The notes: generated by a model not told the origin, from the letters alone. A stretch of 64,000 bases of DNA from Locusta migratoria (GCA_026315105.1 CM048744.1:350261668-350325667), one strand, 5' to 3'; positions 1-11,535 are shown, counted from the first letter of the stretch. A program made the numbers and translations.

Positions 1-303
1 TGAACCATAGACATTGCCGAGGTGGGGTGGCTTGCGTGCCTCAACGATGCAGATAGCCGTACCGTAGGTGCAACCACAGCGGAGGGGTATCTGTGGAGAG
101 GCCAGTCAAACGTGTGGTTCCTGAAGAGGGGCAGCAGCCTTTTCAGTAGTTACAGGGGCAACAGTCTGGATGATTGACTGAGCTGGCCTTGTAACATCAG
201 CTAATGTGGCTTTGCCACACAGCTACTGCGAACGGATGAAAGCAAGGGAAACTACAGCCGTTACCTTTCCCGAGGACATGCAGCTCTACTGTATGAACAT
301 ACG

Positions 304-1338
304 ATGATGGCATCCTCTCGGGTAAAATATTCCGGAGGTAAAATAGTCCCCCATTCGGATCTCCGGGCGGGGACTACTCAGGAGGATGTGATCATCAGGA
401 AAGACAATACTGGCATTCTACGAGTCGGAGCGTGGAATGTCAGATCCCTTAATCGAGTAGGAAAATTAGAAAATTTAAAAAGGGAAATGGATAGGTTGAA
501 GTTAGATATAGTGGGGATTAGTGAAGTTCGGTGGCAGGATGAACAGGATTTCTGGTCAGGTGAGTACAGGATTATAAATACAAAATCAATTGGGGGTATC
601 ACAGGAGTAGGATTGATAATGAATAAGAAAATAGGAATGCGGGTAAACTACTATGACCAGCTAAGTGATCGCATTATCATTGTCAAGATAGATACGAAGC
701 CAACACCGACAACAGTAGTACAGGTTTATATGCCAACTAGCTCTGCCGATGATGAGGAAATCGAAGAAATATATGAGGAGCTAAAGGAAATTATTCAGAC
801 AATTAAGGGAGAGGAAAACTTAATTGTTATGGGAGACTGGAATTCGGTAGTAGGACAAGGAAGAGAAGGGAAGATAGTAGGTGAATATGGTCTGGGCAAA
901 AGGAATGAAAGAGGAAGCCGCCTGGTAGAATTTTGCGCTGAATATAATTTAGTTATAACAAACACCTGGTTCAAGAATCACAAAAGAAGGTTGTATACGT
1001 GGAAGAGACCAGGAGACACCGGAAGGTATCAGATAGATTTTATAATGGTAAAACATAGATTCCGGAACCAGGTGATAAACTGTAAGACATACCCAGGGGC
1101 AGATATAGACTCTGACCACAACTTGTTAGTCATGAACTGTAGGCTGAAACTGAAAAAACTGCAGAAAGGTAGGAAAATAAGGAGATGGGACTTAGATAAA
1201 TTGAAGGAAAGTGAAGTTCTGGAGAATTTCAGAGGGAGATTTAGGCAACAATTGGCAGAAACTGGGGGAAATAAAACAGTAGAAGAGGAATGGGTAGCAT
1301 TGAGAGATGAAATAGTGAAGACAGCGAGGACAAAATAG
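304..1338 (+). pseudogene. RTE-A endonuclease domain (N-terminal part of the polyprotein)
   Basis: This encodes the exonuclease-endonuclease-phosphatase-fold domain that nicks target DNA to prime reverse transcription. The expected motifs are in order in the 344-residue frame: AWNVRSL (about 43-49), a catalytic Glu in GISEVRW (about 71-77), YMPTSS (about 142-147), GDWN (177-180), YQIDFIMV (about 242-249) and SDH (270-272). All the usual catalytic residues seem to be present. The frame stops at 1338, where the parent protein should continue into the RT linker; a frameshift is the simplest explanation. Host proteins annotated as craniofacial development protein 2-like resemble this domain, but here it belongs to the LINE. 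Confidence 0.88.
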
Positions 1339-1442
1339 GTAGAAAGGCTAGACCTACAAAAACTCCTTGGATATCACAGGAAATACTAAATTTAATTGAT
1401 GAAAGGAGAAAATATAAAAATGCAGTAAATGAAACAGGCAAA

Positions 1443-2141
1443 ATGGAGTACAGACGACTAAAAAATGAGATTGACAGGAAATGCAAAATGGCTAAGCAGG
1501 AGTGGCTAGAAGCCAAATGCAAATCTGTAGGAGAATGTATAAGAAGGGGAAAAGTAGATACCGCCTACAGGAAAATAAAAGAGACGTTTGGGGACAAGAA
1601 AAGCAACTCTACGAATATCAAGAACTCAGATGGGAAACCAGTTCTCAGCAAAGAAGGGAAAGCTGAAAGGTGGAAAGTGTACATAGAGCAGCTCTACAAA
1701 GGAAATGAACTTAGAGACAATGTTGTAGGAAGGGAAGAGGAAGTAGATCAAGATGAAATAGGAGATACTATACTGAGAGATGAATTTGACAGAGCCTTGA
1801 AAGACCTAGGTAGGAACAAGTCCCCAGGAGTAGATGACATACCCTCAGAGCTACTAAAGTCTCTGGGAGAGCCAGCCATGACAAGACTCTTTGAACTGGT
1901 GTGTAGGATGTATGAGACAGGCGAAATACCCTCAGACTTTAAGAAAAATGTAATAATCCCTATTCCAAAGAAATCAGGCGCAGACAGGTGTGAAATTTAC
2001 AGAACCATCAGTTTGATAAGTCATAGTTGCAAAATTTTAACACGAATTATCTACAGGAGAATGGAAAAGCTGGTAGAAGCTGACCTTGGGGAAGATCAGT
2101 TTGGATTCAGGAGGCACATAGGAACCCGGGAGGCAATAATC
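1443..2141 (+). pseudogene. RTE-A linker and N-terminal reverse transcriptase
   Basis: This continues the RTE polyprotein after the first frameshift. The start is basic and helical (linker). Then come RT motifs: NKSPGVDDIPSELLK, a PIPKKSGA stretch, YRTISLISHSCKILTRII and DQFGFRR. The open frame runs on to 2213, but the residues after about 2141 come from an inserted SINE, so the real coding similarity stops where the SINE begins. It rejoins the following RT segment (from about 2290) once the SINE is discounted. Confidence 0.85.
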
Positions 2142-2286
2142 CTACGGTCGGGGGTTCTAATCCCCCCTCGGGCATGGATATTTGTGCCGTCCTTAGTTGT
2201 AAGTAGTTCATAAGTAGTTTGTACGTTTAGGGACTGATGACCCCGTAGTTAAGTCCCATAGACTCTACAAACATTTGAACATTTTG
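2142..2286 (+). repeat. S1 SINE, 5'-truncated, inserted in the RTE-A reverse transcriptase
   Basis: It begins in the T-arm of the tRNA-like head (box B GGTTCTAATCC) and continues through the family body (tttagggactgatgacccc) to the tail acatttgaacatt. Compared with the other RTE copy (around 6540), the LINE reads straight through this point. The insertion therefore came after the LINE. No clean target duplication was seen. Confidence 0.85.
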
Positions 2287-2363
2287 AGGGAATACTCACT
2301 TTACGTCTTATCTTAGAAGATAGGTTAAGGAAAGGCAAACCTACATTTTTAGCTTTTGTAGAT

Positions 2364-2744
2364 TTGGAGAAAGCGTTTGACAATGTTGACTGGAATACAC
2401 TCTTTCAAATTCTGAAGTCAGCAGAGGTAAAATACAGGGAAAGGAGAGTTATTTACAACTTGTACAAAAACCAGACCGCAGTTATTCGACTCGAAGGGCA
2501 TGAAAGGTTAGCATCAGTTGGGAAGGGAGTAGGACAGGGTTGTAGCCTTTCTCCGATGTTATTCAATTTGTACATCGAGCAGGCGGTGAAGGAAAGCAAG
2601 GAAAAATTTGGAATAGGGATTAAAGTTCAGGGGGAAGAAATAAGAACATTGCGTTTTGCTGATGACATTGTAATTCTGTCAGAGACAGCGAAGGACCTGG
2701 AAGAGCAGTTGAATGGAATGGACAGTGTGTTGAAGAGAGCGTAG
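2364..2744 (+). pseudogene. RTE-A reverse transcriptase catalytic core
   Basis: RT palm segment with EKAFDNVDW (first catalytic Asp), GVGQGCSLSPMLFNLYIE and the FADD catalytic box in LRFADDIVIL. Sequence similarity begins at about 2290, just after the SINE. A TAG codon ends the frame where sister copies have a Tyr codon (KRAYK), and the protein similarity continues beyond it. Confidence 0.88.
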
Positions 2745-2912
2745 AAAATGAACATTAACAAGAGCAAAACAAAAATAATGGAATGCGGTCTTAGAAAATC
2801 AGGCGATGCTGAAGGAATTAGATCAGGTAAAGAAAAAATGAAGGTGGTAGATGAGTTTTGTTACTTGGTAGTAAAATAACATGGTCGCAGTACAGAGGAT
2901 ATAAAATGCAGA

Positions 2913-3413
2913 ATGGCAATGGGAAGAAAAGCATTTTTGAAAAAGAGAAATTTGCTAACATCGAATATTAATTTAAGTGTAAGGAAGTCTTTTCTGAAGG
3001 CATTTGTGTGGAGTGTTGCCTTGTACGGGAGTGAAACATGGACGATAAGCAGTGCGGACAGGAAGAGAATAGAGGCTTTTGAAATGTGGTGCTACAGAAG
3101 AATGCTGAAGATTAGGTGGGTAGATCGCATAACTAATGAAGAGGTACTGAACAGAATTGGTAAGAAAAGGAATTTTTGGCATACCCTGACTAAAAGAAGG
3201 GATCGCTTGGTAGGACACATTCTTAGACATCGGGGAATCGCAAATTTAGCATTGGAGGGAAGTTTGTGGGGTAAAAATCGCAGAGGGAGACCAAGAGACG
3301 CGTATAGTAAGCAGATTCAAGTGGATGTGGGTTGCCGTTCTTATGAGGAGATGAAAAGGCTTGCTCAGGATAGAGTAGGGTGGAGAGCTGCATCAAACCA
3401 GTCTCTGGACTGA
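2913..3413 (+). pseudogene. RTE-A reverse transcriptase thumb and C-terminus
   Basis: Typical RTE C-terminal region: WSVALYGSETWTIS, a Trp/Cys-containing EMWCYRRML helix, HTLTKRRDRLVGHILRH, and a GRPRDAYSKQIQ tail with VGWRAASNQ at the end. It is out of frame with the preceding RT core because of small deletions near 2868. About 90 percent or more of the residues match by eye the copies at 6841-7656 (+) and 34158-34661 (-). Confidence 0.85.
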
Positions 3414-3686
3414 AGACCATAACAACAAAATACCACTCAATTTATACCGCAGGTTACTTGAAATTGGCAATGAAAGCCGAAACGGCACCGTCGTGTTCAA
3501 ATAAATATTAGTAAATAGCAGATTTTTGGTTAATTATTATTATTATGTCACTTGCTTACCTTATTGTCCTTCGAAATAATCACATCCCGTAGCTATGTAA
3601 GGTTCAGGTCTCCGATACATGCCCTGGAAACTTTGGACGAAGTCTTCCTTTGGGATGGTGTTCAAGAGCTTGGTCACGTTTCGTTA

Positions 3687-3925
3687 GATGTCAGGAATAT
3701 GGTCAAACCTCTTACCTTTCTAAGAGAGGTTGATTTGAGGGAATACGAAGTCCGCAGCATTGAGATCTGGCACGTATGCCGGATGTTCAAGTTACACCAC
3801 TCCCTTTCACATTATTGGCTGTGTGTGAGCCTGAGTTATCGGGCAACTTGAACATCCACCAGATCTCAATCCTCCATACTTCTTATTTCCTCGAATCAAG
3901 CTCGCCTTGACGATATTCCTGACAT
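3687..3925. repeat. Foldback (inverted-repeat) element
   Basis: The left arm (about 3687-3803) is matched by the reverse complement of the right arm (about 3846-3925). The outer ends are gatgtcaggaatat / atattcctgacatc and the inner ends ggatgttcaagtt / aacttgaacatcc, with gattgagatctgg-like blocks between. The arms are diverged and of unequal length. No protein was recognised. Confidence 0.6.
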
Positions 3926-4007
3926 CCATGGAAACTAGGGCATATTTTGAGATCCAAAAAGCAGGATCTCCCAGTTACGCTACATATCTCGGGTCTATTG
4001 AAGCACA

Positions 4008-4105
4008 AGATACCACCCGTCATGGGTCAAATCCGACGGGTAGTATCCCATGCTTCAATTATTCCAGTGGGTCAATTGAAGGACGGAATACCACCCGTTA
4101 GCATA
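4008..4105. repeat. Clustered hairpin repeats
   Basis: A block around 4008-4029 (ttgaagcac...accacccgtc) is the near reverse complement of the block at about 4036-4060 (gacgggtagtatccca..cttcaat). A third copy in the first orientation follows at about 4076-4100 (attgaagga..ataccacccgtt). The result is two alternative stem-loops in under 100 bp. Function unknown. Confidence 0.5.
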
Positions 4106-4109
4106 GACT

Positions 4110-5157
4110 CTTGGCATCGGCGTGTTGTATAGAAGGCTACGTAGGGGCGAGCTGTTCGTTTTCGAGGGGAATTACTTTTACTGAGCAGATATCAAGAACC
4201 TGTCAACCTCAGAGCAGGAACAACATTATTTATTTACTTTATGGTCTGTACAAAAAACTAAGCAAGTCATTCTATGTTGTTCAGATTTCTAAGAATATTA
4301 ACACTTTGGCAAAGCATATGAGGCCACCAGGTGAGGAAGCAAAATTTAGCGAGCTCCATGATTTAAATAAAAACACTAATCAATTGAAACATCGAGTATT
4401 TGCAACTGGCTCTTCGTCGTACTCAACGAGCTTAAATTTTTAATCTTTGGTCATTGTCAAGGAGTAACCTTGTTGGTTGACAGCTCTGGTTGACGCGAAC
4501 GATGTTTACGTCTGCTATGACTGCAGACGACACGCATAGCGGACGCTGCTGTATCAACGAAACCTTTTCCTCCATGAAAGCACTTTTCTATAAGGGTTTC
4601 ATTCTTTTTTAACTGTATAACTACTGATATCGCTCGAATAAGACAATAATCGAATTTCCCAGGATGTTTCGCAGGATTAATATTGAAATGCAGGATATTT
4701 TTAAGATTGTATGACCTCGTCGCGGGTCGCAGGATAAGACCTAAAAAAGCAGGAGATCCTGCGAAAAGCAGGACATCTGGTCACCCTAATGGAAACACGT
4801 CGAGGCTTTTGAACACCATCTCAAAGTAAGATCTCGTGCAAAGTTTTGCAGAGCTCAGCAGTGCATATTTACGGGAGATGACTATTTCGAAGGACAGTGA
4901 GGTAACTGCAGTTCATAGTTTAACTACGTTAATATTACGAGACTATTCACCAAAATGTATAGTCAGAGTTTGTATGTTTACTATGTGGGTGCACACAGTC
5001 TGACAGAAATATCCGCCATTTAACTGCGAATAATTGTTCATTTAATGCACAGTCATGATTCCCGTACTTTCATAAGTTTCAAGAGCCAAATAAATTTTAA
5101 ATAATATCTGATATGCCTAAAATCTGTATCTTCGTCTGTTGATTGGGCAACTGACAA
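4110..5157. other. Non-coding, no recognised element
   Basis: Only short frames without recognisable protein similarity. Near 4190-4215 is the phrase 'aacctgtcaacctcagagcaggaac', related to the direct repeats at 23.17-23.35 kb. Around 4660-4790 the motif gcaggat/gcaggac recurs several times. Confidence 0.5.
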
Positions 5158-5944
5158 GGAAAGTACTTGGGCTCGAACAAGCAAATCTGTATGAACGTTT
5201 GGTTGCAGTATCTCTACGTACATCTCAATGTGCTGGTGGGTGTCGTTTTTATGCAAAACTTTGCAATCATGCTCTAGATAACACTGTAGATGTAATTGTA
5301 GACGCCATATGTAATGCAGATATCTGAACTACAACTTATGTAATAATCGTCGTACATGTTCTCTAGCATATTGTCATCAAAAGCCGTGATGCTAGTTGCA
5401 ACTTTAACCTTCTTCTCGGAAGACTATTGGTATTCACTGCCACTGCATCCATCGCCTCTTCCCGCACTTATTGTAGCACTACCGCTAGCAATGAGTTCTT
5501 CGTCATTATCATCTCTATTATCATCATTATGTGTTAGTCTTACTACAGTATCTAATTTTCGTATTTCTGTACCATAACAGATACGAGAAAGCATGCGAAT
5601 GATTCATCTTCTACACTAATACCATCTTCACCAAGAATGGTTCTTCGTAACTTCATCTCAACCAATCGCAATACTTTAGCAGGATTGATTATCAATCGCC
5701 GCTCCATCTGACGCTTCACCACACAAATAACGTCACAAAACGCAACTTCGGAGGCACACTGCACCGTCCCTACTGGCGAACCGACAGGTCAAAGTGCAAT
5801 GTGGCAAGGCACACACAGAGGCCTCTAACGGACGACTGCAGAGTTTTGCAGATGCGGGAGTGTCACTAGTGCAATAAGGGATCTTTACATTATCTCTAGT
5901 GCGATTTTGATGTGTATGTGTTTATTCGAGCCCAAGTACTTTCC
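5158..5944. repeat. Segment bounded by perfect 20-bp inverted repeats
   Basis: GGAAAGTACTTGGGCTCGAA at 5158-5177 is exactly reverse-complemented at 5925-5944. The 787-bp unit could be a non-autonomous TIR element, but no clear target duplication is visible and the interior has no recognised transposase. A 70-residue frame on the minus strand (5552-5764) has no recognised family. Confidence 0.5.
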
Positions 5945-6103
5945 ATGTCAATATGACTAGAAAGCCGAAAATCTCGATTGTGCTTTAAATGAACATTTAC
6001 AGGCAGTCGAAAGGTGGATATTTCATTCAAAAAATACGATATTATTCCAACATAACATGGCTGGCTGACACTCAATGCTGTGTGGTGAGACACGGTCTAA
6101 ATG

Positions 6104-6350
6104 CTTTCATTATGAATGAACCACAAGGTAAATGTGTAATATTCTTCTGATTTGTTGTTGTTACAAACCTGTTTTCGGCAGCTACGCCATGACAGGTAAA
6201 CACTACCGAGAAATAGTAATGCAGCTTGGAAGTAAAACTTACAAGCTGCATTGCTGTATCTCTGTAGTGTTTACCTAATGATGGGGTAACAGCTGAAAAC
6301 CTGTTTGTAAAAACAATAAATTTGCAGAACATTACACATGTATTCATTCA
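6104..6350. repeat. Foldback element with degraded hammerhead-like core
   Basis: Arms at about 6104-6222 and 6232-6350 are reverse complements with many substitutions, including attcttctgatttgttgttgtta versus the diverged right side, and ggtaaacactac / gtagtgtttacc. On the right arm, 6275-6281 (ctaatga) followed by a short stem and gaaa resembles a hammerhead core with G5 mutated. It is structurally akin to the clearer foldbacks at 23.6, 26.8 and 50.5 kb. Confidence 0.5.
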
Positions 6351-6530
6351 AAATGAATAAAATATTCTGTCAAGAAACTACACGAAAGGCAGTGAATTAA
6401 ATTATTTCATTTTCAAACTTCGGTTGACCACGGTACTTGAAGTTCAAGAGTTTAGCGGATGGCTTTCACTGAAGACCGTACATTGATTGAGAGACGGCGT
6501 TGCACATTTGCTGCCGAGTTTTCTTAACGT

Positions 6531-7676
6531 ACGAACCCGGGAGGCAATACTAACTTTACGTCTTATCTTAGAAGATAGATTAAGGAAAGGCAAACCTGCA
6601 TTTTTATCTTTTGTAGATTTGGAGAAAGCGTTTGACAATGTTGACTGTAATACACTCTTTCAAATTCTGAAGGCAGCAGGGGTAAAATACAGGGAAAGGA
6701 GAGTTATTTACAACTTGTACAAAAGCCAGACCGCAGTTATTAGACTCGAAGGGCATGAAAAGTAAGCATCAGTTGGGAAGGGAGTAAGACAGGGTTGTAG
6801 CCTTTCTCCGATGTTATTCAATTTGTAGATCGAGCAGGCGGTGTTAGAAAGCAAGGAAAAATTTGGAATAGGGATTAAGGTTCAGGGGGAAGAAATAAAA
6901 ACATTGCGTTTTGCTGATGACATTGTAATTCTGTTAGAGACAGCAAAGGGCCTGGAAGAGCAGTTGAATGGAATGGATAGTGTGTTGAAGAGAGCGTATA
7001 AAAAGAACATTAACAAGATCAAAACAAAAATAAAATCGGGCGATGCTGAAGGAATTAGATTAGGTAACGAAACAATGAAGGTGGTAGATGAGTTTTGTTA
7101 CTTGGGTAGTAAAATAATATGCGATGGTCGCAGTACAGAGAATATAAAATGCAGAATGGCAATGGGAAGAAAAGTATTTTTGAAAAAGAGAAATTTTCTA
7201 ACATCAAATATTAATTTAAGTGTAAGGAAGTCTTTTCTGAAGGCATTTGTGTGGAGTGTTGCCTTGTACGGGAGTGAAACATGGACGATAAGCAGTGCGG
7301 ACAGGAAGAGAACAGAGGCTTTTGAAATGTGGTGCTACAGAAGAATACTGACGATTAGGTGGGTAGATCGCATAACTAATGAAGAGGTACTGAACAGAAT
7401 TGGTGAGAAAAGGAATTTTTGGCATACCATAAGCAAAAGAAGGGATCGCTTGGTAGGACACATTCTTAGACATCGAGGCATCGTAAATTTAGCATTGGAG
7501 AGAAGTGTGTGGGGTACAAATCGCAGAGGGAGACCAAGAGATGCGTATAGTAAACAGATTCAAGTGGATGCGGGTTGCCGTTCTTATGAGGAGACGAAAA
7601 GGCTTGCTCAGGATAGAGTAGGGTGGAGAGCTGCATCAAACCAGTCTCCGGACTGAAGACCATAACAACAACAACA
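6531..7676 (+). mobile_element. RTE-A LINE, 5'-truncated copy 2
   Basis: It begins inside the RT (acgaacccgggaggcaata) and runs to the family 3' end with an (AAC)n tail at about 7660-7680. It covers RT motifs EKAFDNVD, RQGCSLSPMLFNL, RFADD and the thumb. Here the target site of the SINE found in copy 1 (2142-2286) is intact, which dates that SINE after family expansion. There are several stop codons (for example near 6763 and 6825). Confidence 0.9.
6841..7656 (+). pseudogene. RTE-A reverse transcriptase C-terminal half
   Basis: A 271-residue uninterrupted frame covering the FADD box (LRFADDIVIL) through the C-terminal GWRAASNQSPD. This is the longest intact RT stretch of this family in the window. 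The upstream RT motifs are in other frames or behind stops, so it is a fragment. Confidence 0.85.
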
Positions 7677-9261
7677 ACAACTTCGCAGCTTGTTTCTGCT
7701 GCTGTCTGCAGCGAAAACACGTTTCTCCCAGTCAAGCCGGGTTGATTTACAAGGCGGGACTACAGACATGCATTTACTAGGCCACTAAAGTCGCAGTTAT
7801 TGCTGAAATCTCACGCCGTCGTCTTAGCGTAACAACCGTCAAGAGGTTTTTGTATGGTAGTCACACGTCTTTCTGAAATGAAATTACTTTGAAAGCTTTT
7901 CGACATAGTTTAAACGAGTTATGTACTTGAGCTAATACTTGCGTACAAGTACAGTGTAACACACAATTTGTCCAATAGTGTTATGAGATGAACATCAAGT
8001 AACATATGCACACTTTTAATGTGTTGCTGATGTCATCAATAGTTTGCAGACTGGTTTAATGCAGCTCTCCACGGTACCCTGTCCTGTGTAAGACTCTTCA
8101 TCTGAGAATACGTTCGGCAACCTACGTGCTTTTTAATCTGTCTTCCCTACGGTTTGTACAACACACTTCCTTCTAATGCTTAGATTTCTTGATATCTCAT
8201 AATGTGTCCCACCACCCTATCCCTTATCTTAGTCAGGATATGCCAGAAACTCACTTTCTCCACGATTCTGTTGAGCATCTCCTCATTAGTTACATGATCT
8301 ACTCACCTAATCTTCAGGATTCGTCTGTAGCACCATACGTCAAAAGCTTCTGTCGTCCTTTTTGTCTGAACTCCTTATCGTCCACGTTTCACGCCCTACA
8401 ATGCTACACTCCAGACAAGTGCTTTCAGAAAGGAGTTCTTAACATTTAAATTAATATTGGATGTCAACAAATATCGCCTCTTCAGAAATGTTTTCCTTCC
8501 CAATAGCCATACTGCATTTTATATCTTCTTTAGTTCTATCATCGGAAATTATCTAGCTATCCAAATAACAAAACTCATCTACTATGGTACTTTTATTGTC
8601 TCATTACCTAATCCAGTTCCTTCAGCATCGCCTGATTTTTTGACAGTACATGCCAATACCCTTGTTTTGGTCTTGTTAATGTTCATCCCATACCCTCCTT
8701 TCGAGAGACGCTCCATTCCAGTCAAATGCTCTTCCAGGGCCTTTGCTGTCCCTGACAGAATCACAATCTCATCGACAAACCACAGAGTTTTTATCTCTTC
8801 TAGCTGAACTTTAATTTCCTCTCCAAATCTCTCCTTGCATTCCTTCATAGCTTACTCAACATACAGATTGAACAACAATGGAGAAAGGCTACAACCCTGT
8901 CTTATTCCCTTCGTAACCACTGCGTCCCTTCCATGCTCTTCGACTCTAACAACTGCTGTCTTGTTTTTGTACAAGTTCAATATAACTCTTACTTCCCTAT
9001 ATTTTACTCCTGCTACCTTCATAAATTGAAAGAGTATTCCAATCATGTAGGTTTGCCCTTCCTTAATCTATCTTCGAAGATTAGACGTAATGTCAGTACA
9101 TGTCTTATAAATCCAAACATATTTTCCAAGGTCTTCAGGGGCCTTGTTTCGACTCAAATCTTTCAGTGCTCTGTGAAATTCTTCTCGCAGTATCGTTCTC
9201 ATATCCCATCTTCCTGTTCCGTTTTTAGGATACTGCCTTCAAGATTATTTCCTTTGTATAG

Positions 9262-9455
9262 ATATACATGTGGCGTCTGTTCCGAAAGAACAGACGTCAT
9301 CTCAGATCCTGCAGTTGTTATTATTTAATATTCACAGAATATATATCAACTGCGATTGGGCAAAGCTGAAAATGTGTACCCAGCCGGGATTCGAAACCGG
9401 GTCTCCTGCTTTCTAGGCAGTTGCGCTGACCCCTACACCACTGGGGACACAGTGA
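9262..9455 (-). repeat. S4 tRNA-derived SINE
   Basis: The minus strand carries a tRNA-like head with box A (GTGTAGGGGTCAGC region), an anticodon-arm-like CTGCCTAGAAAGCAG and box B GGTTTCGAATCC, followed by an AT-rich body. It is flanked by the 12-bp direct repeat tcctttgtatag (9250-9261 and 9456-9467). It is inserted in RTE-A copy 3. Confidence 0.82.
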
Positions 9456-10194
9456 TCCTTTGTATAGGCCCTCTATATATTCCTTCCACAGTTTAGTTTT
9501 CCCCTCTTAGTACCGGTTTTCCGTCTGAATTCTTGATATTCATACAGCTGCTTTTCTTGTCTCCAAATATCTCTTTTATCTGTCTTTCCCCTAATTATAC
9601 ATTCTTCTACGGTTCTGCATTTGTCCTCTAGCCACTCCTGCTTAGCCAGTGTCCACGTCCTGTCGACCTCATTTTTCAGACGTCTGTACTCCCTTTTGCC
9701 TGCTTCACTTGCTGAATTTTTATATTTTCTCCTCTCATCAATTAAGTTCAGTATATCCTGAGTTATCCAGGGATTTCTATAGGCCTACATGATCATTTAC
9801 GGCTTTCACTACTCTATCTCCCAGAGCTGCCTATTCTTCTTCTACTGTATTACTTTCCCCTGTTTCAGCTAATCCTTACCTGATGCTCTCTCTGAGACTC
9901 TCAACTACCTCTGGTTCCTACAAGTTGTCCAGGTTCCATCTACTTAATTTTATACCTTTTTGAAGTCTCTTGAGTTTTACTCTACAGTTCACAACCAATA
10001 AGATATGGTCTGCCCCTGGATATGTCTTACAGTTTAAAACCTTTGCCTTACCATTATAAAGTCAATCTGGTAGCTTCCAGTGTTTTCTGGTCTCTTCGAC
10101 GAATACAACCTTCTTTCATGATGGTTAAACCCAGTATTTGTGACGATTACATTGTGCGCTGCACAACATTCTACAATGCGATCTCCTCTTTCAT

Positions 10195-10390
10195 AGCCGG
10201 CCGCGGTGGCCGAGGGGACTGAGGCGCTTCAGTCACGGTCTGCACGGCCACCACGGTCGGGGGTTCGAATTCCCCCTCGGGCATGGATATTTGTGCCGTC
10301 CTAGTTCGTAAGTGGTTCATAATTAGTTTGTAAGTTTAGGGACTGATGACCCCGTAGTTAAGTCCCATAGACTATACAAACATTTGAACA
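10195..10390 (+). repeat. S1 tRNA-derived SINE, full length
   Basis: Head gccggccgcggtggccgagg with Pol III box A (TGGCCGAGGGG) and box B (GGTTCGAATTCC) and a long variable-arm-like region, suggesting a class II (Leu/Ser-like) tRNA ancestor. The body has tttagggactgatgacccc and the tail acaaacatttgaaca. The target duplication is tcctctttcat (10184-10194 and 10391-10401). It is inserted in RTE-A copy 3. Confidence 0.9.
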
Positions 10391-11259
10391 TCCTCTTTCA
10401 TTCCTTTTCCGCAGACCATATTCACACATTTCTTGATCTCCTCGTCATCGGCAGAGCTAGTTGGCATTTAAACCTGTACTACAATGGTCGGTGTTAGCTT
10501 CGTGTCTATGTTTACTTCGTTAATGTGTTCACTATGCTGTTCATATTAATCGCATTCCTGTTTTCTTATCCATTATCAGACCTCCTCCTGCGTTACCATC
10601 AACTGATTTTGTATTTATAATCCTGTACTTACTTGACCAGAAATCCTGTTCTTCCTGCCACTGAGCTTCATTAATCACCACCATATCTAAGTTTAACCTA
10701 TCCTCTTATATTTTCAAATTCTTTAAGTATAGAACATTCCACGCTCCGATCCGTAGAATGTCTGATTTGTTTTTCTTTATGACGATCTCCTCCTCCTCCT
10801 GAGTAGTGCCCGCTCAGAGATATGAATGGGGGACTATTTTACCTCCGAAGTAGTTTAACCCAGAAGGCTGCATGTCCTCGGAGAAAAGTAGCGGCTATAG
10901 TTTCCGCTTGCTTTCAGCCGTTCGCAGTAATGCATCGCAAAGGCATCATTGCTAAAGTTACGAGGCCATCTCAGTTAATGATGCAGACTGTTACCCCTGT
11001 AAATACTGAAAAGGCTGCTGCACATATTCAGAAACCACACGTTTGTCTGGCCTCTCCATATATACCCCTCCGCTGTGGTTGCACCTACGGTTCGCGCATT
11101 TGTATTGTTGAGATAGGCAAGCCACCTCACCTCGGCAATGTCTATGGTTCATGGGGATGGACTTTTAATGTACATTGTACTTAATTGTAGCCAAGATAGC
11201 TGTGAACAGTTCACGTACATGTGTATGCGTCTGTGAGTTACAACAAAAATTAGTGTATA

Positions 11260-11535
11260 ATGCAACAGTGTAATAACACGCAGCAGCTTCAGCAGGGCAC
11301 CATAGACACAGATGAAGTCATGGAAAGGGAAAATCGTGGTGACATAAATAACAACCTACGTCAAAACCAGCAGAAGAAATCTACTGCCCACCCCTCCCCT
11401 GAATACCCCATAGATACCATCGCAGCAATGAAAACTAATAAAAGTGACAGTAATTTAGTGAAAGCAATTTATGTTTACAAACAACGCCTGAAGATGCGCA
11501 CAACTAATCGAAACGCTTCTTTAAAAAAAAATTAA
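11260..11535 (+). CDS. Short Gln/Asn-rich frame, uncertain
   Basis: A 91-residue frame rich in Gln, Asn and Lys, with repeated CAG/CAA codons at the start and a basic C-terminus. It lies just upstream of the 5' end of the minus-strand RTE copy. No family recognised. It could be a relic of a retroelement gag/ORF1 or chance. Nothing downstream extends it. Confidence 0.2.
   Translation: MQQCNNTQQLQQGTIDTDEVMERENRGDINNNLRQNQQKKSTAHPSPEYPIDTIAAMKTNKSDSNLVKAIYVYKQRLKMRTTNRNASLKKN

Larger units (their letters stand above)
1..3430 (+). mobile_element. RTE-clade non-LTR retrotransposon, near full length, dead (RTE-A copy 1)
   Basis: One LINE unit: a 5' leader of about 300 bp, an apurinic-type endonuclease, a reverse transcriptase and an (AAC)-rich 3' end after the sequence ggactgaagaccataacaac. 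The same leader recurs inverted at about 10840-11170 and the same 3' end at 7676 and 34141, which marks this as a dispersed family. The order (endonuclease then RT, a single polyprotein, short AAC tail) fits the RTE/BovB group. The reading frame is broken at about 1338 (frameshift), 2142 (SINE insertion), 2742 (TAG) and about 2868 (small deletions), so the copy cannot be active. The left end may extend beyond the window. Confidence 0.9.
8036..11170 (-). mobile_element. RTE-A LINE copy 3, full length but heavily decayed
   Basis: Read on the minus strand, it starts near 11170-11145 with the same leader as position 1 (catagacattgccgaggt), passes through endonuclease and RT, and ends near 8036. 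RT residues remain at 8582-8848, but the catalytic FADD box is changed to FVDE. It is more diverged than copies 1, 2 and 4, hence older. Two SINEs are inserted (9262-9455 and 10195-10390), each with a clean target duplication. Confidence 0.88.

Noticed and set aside
304..1338. Host craniofacial development protein 2-like gene
   Set aside because: The similarity is to the RTE endonuclease; the same leader and downstream RT make it a retrotransposon.
7216..7473. Minus-strand frames such as 2973-3230, 7216-7473 and the plus-strand frames at 34151-34598
   Set aside because: These are antisense shadows of the RTE-A RT C-terminus and recur wherever that element occurs.
10822..11184. 120-residue + strand frame
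   Set aside because: It is the antisense of the RTE-A 5' leader, shown by the reverse match to positions 1-300.
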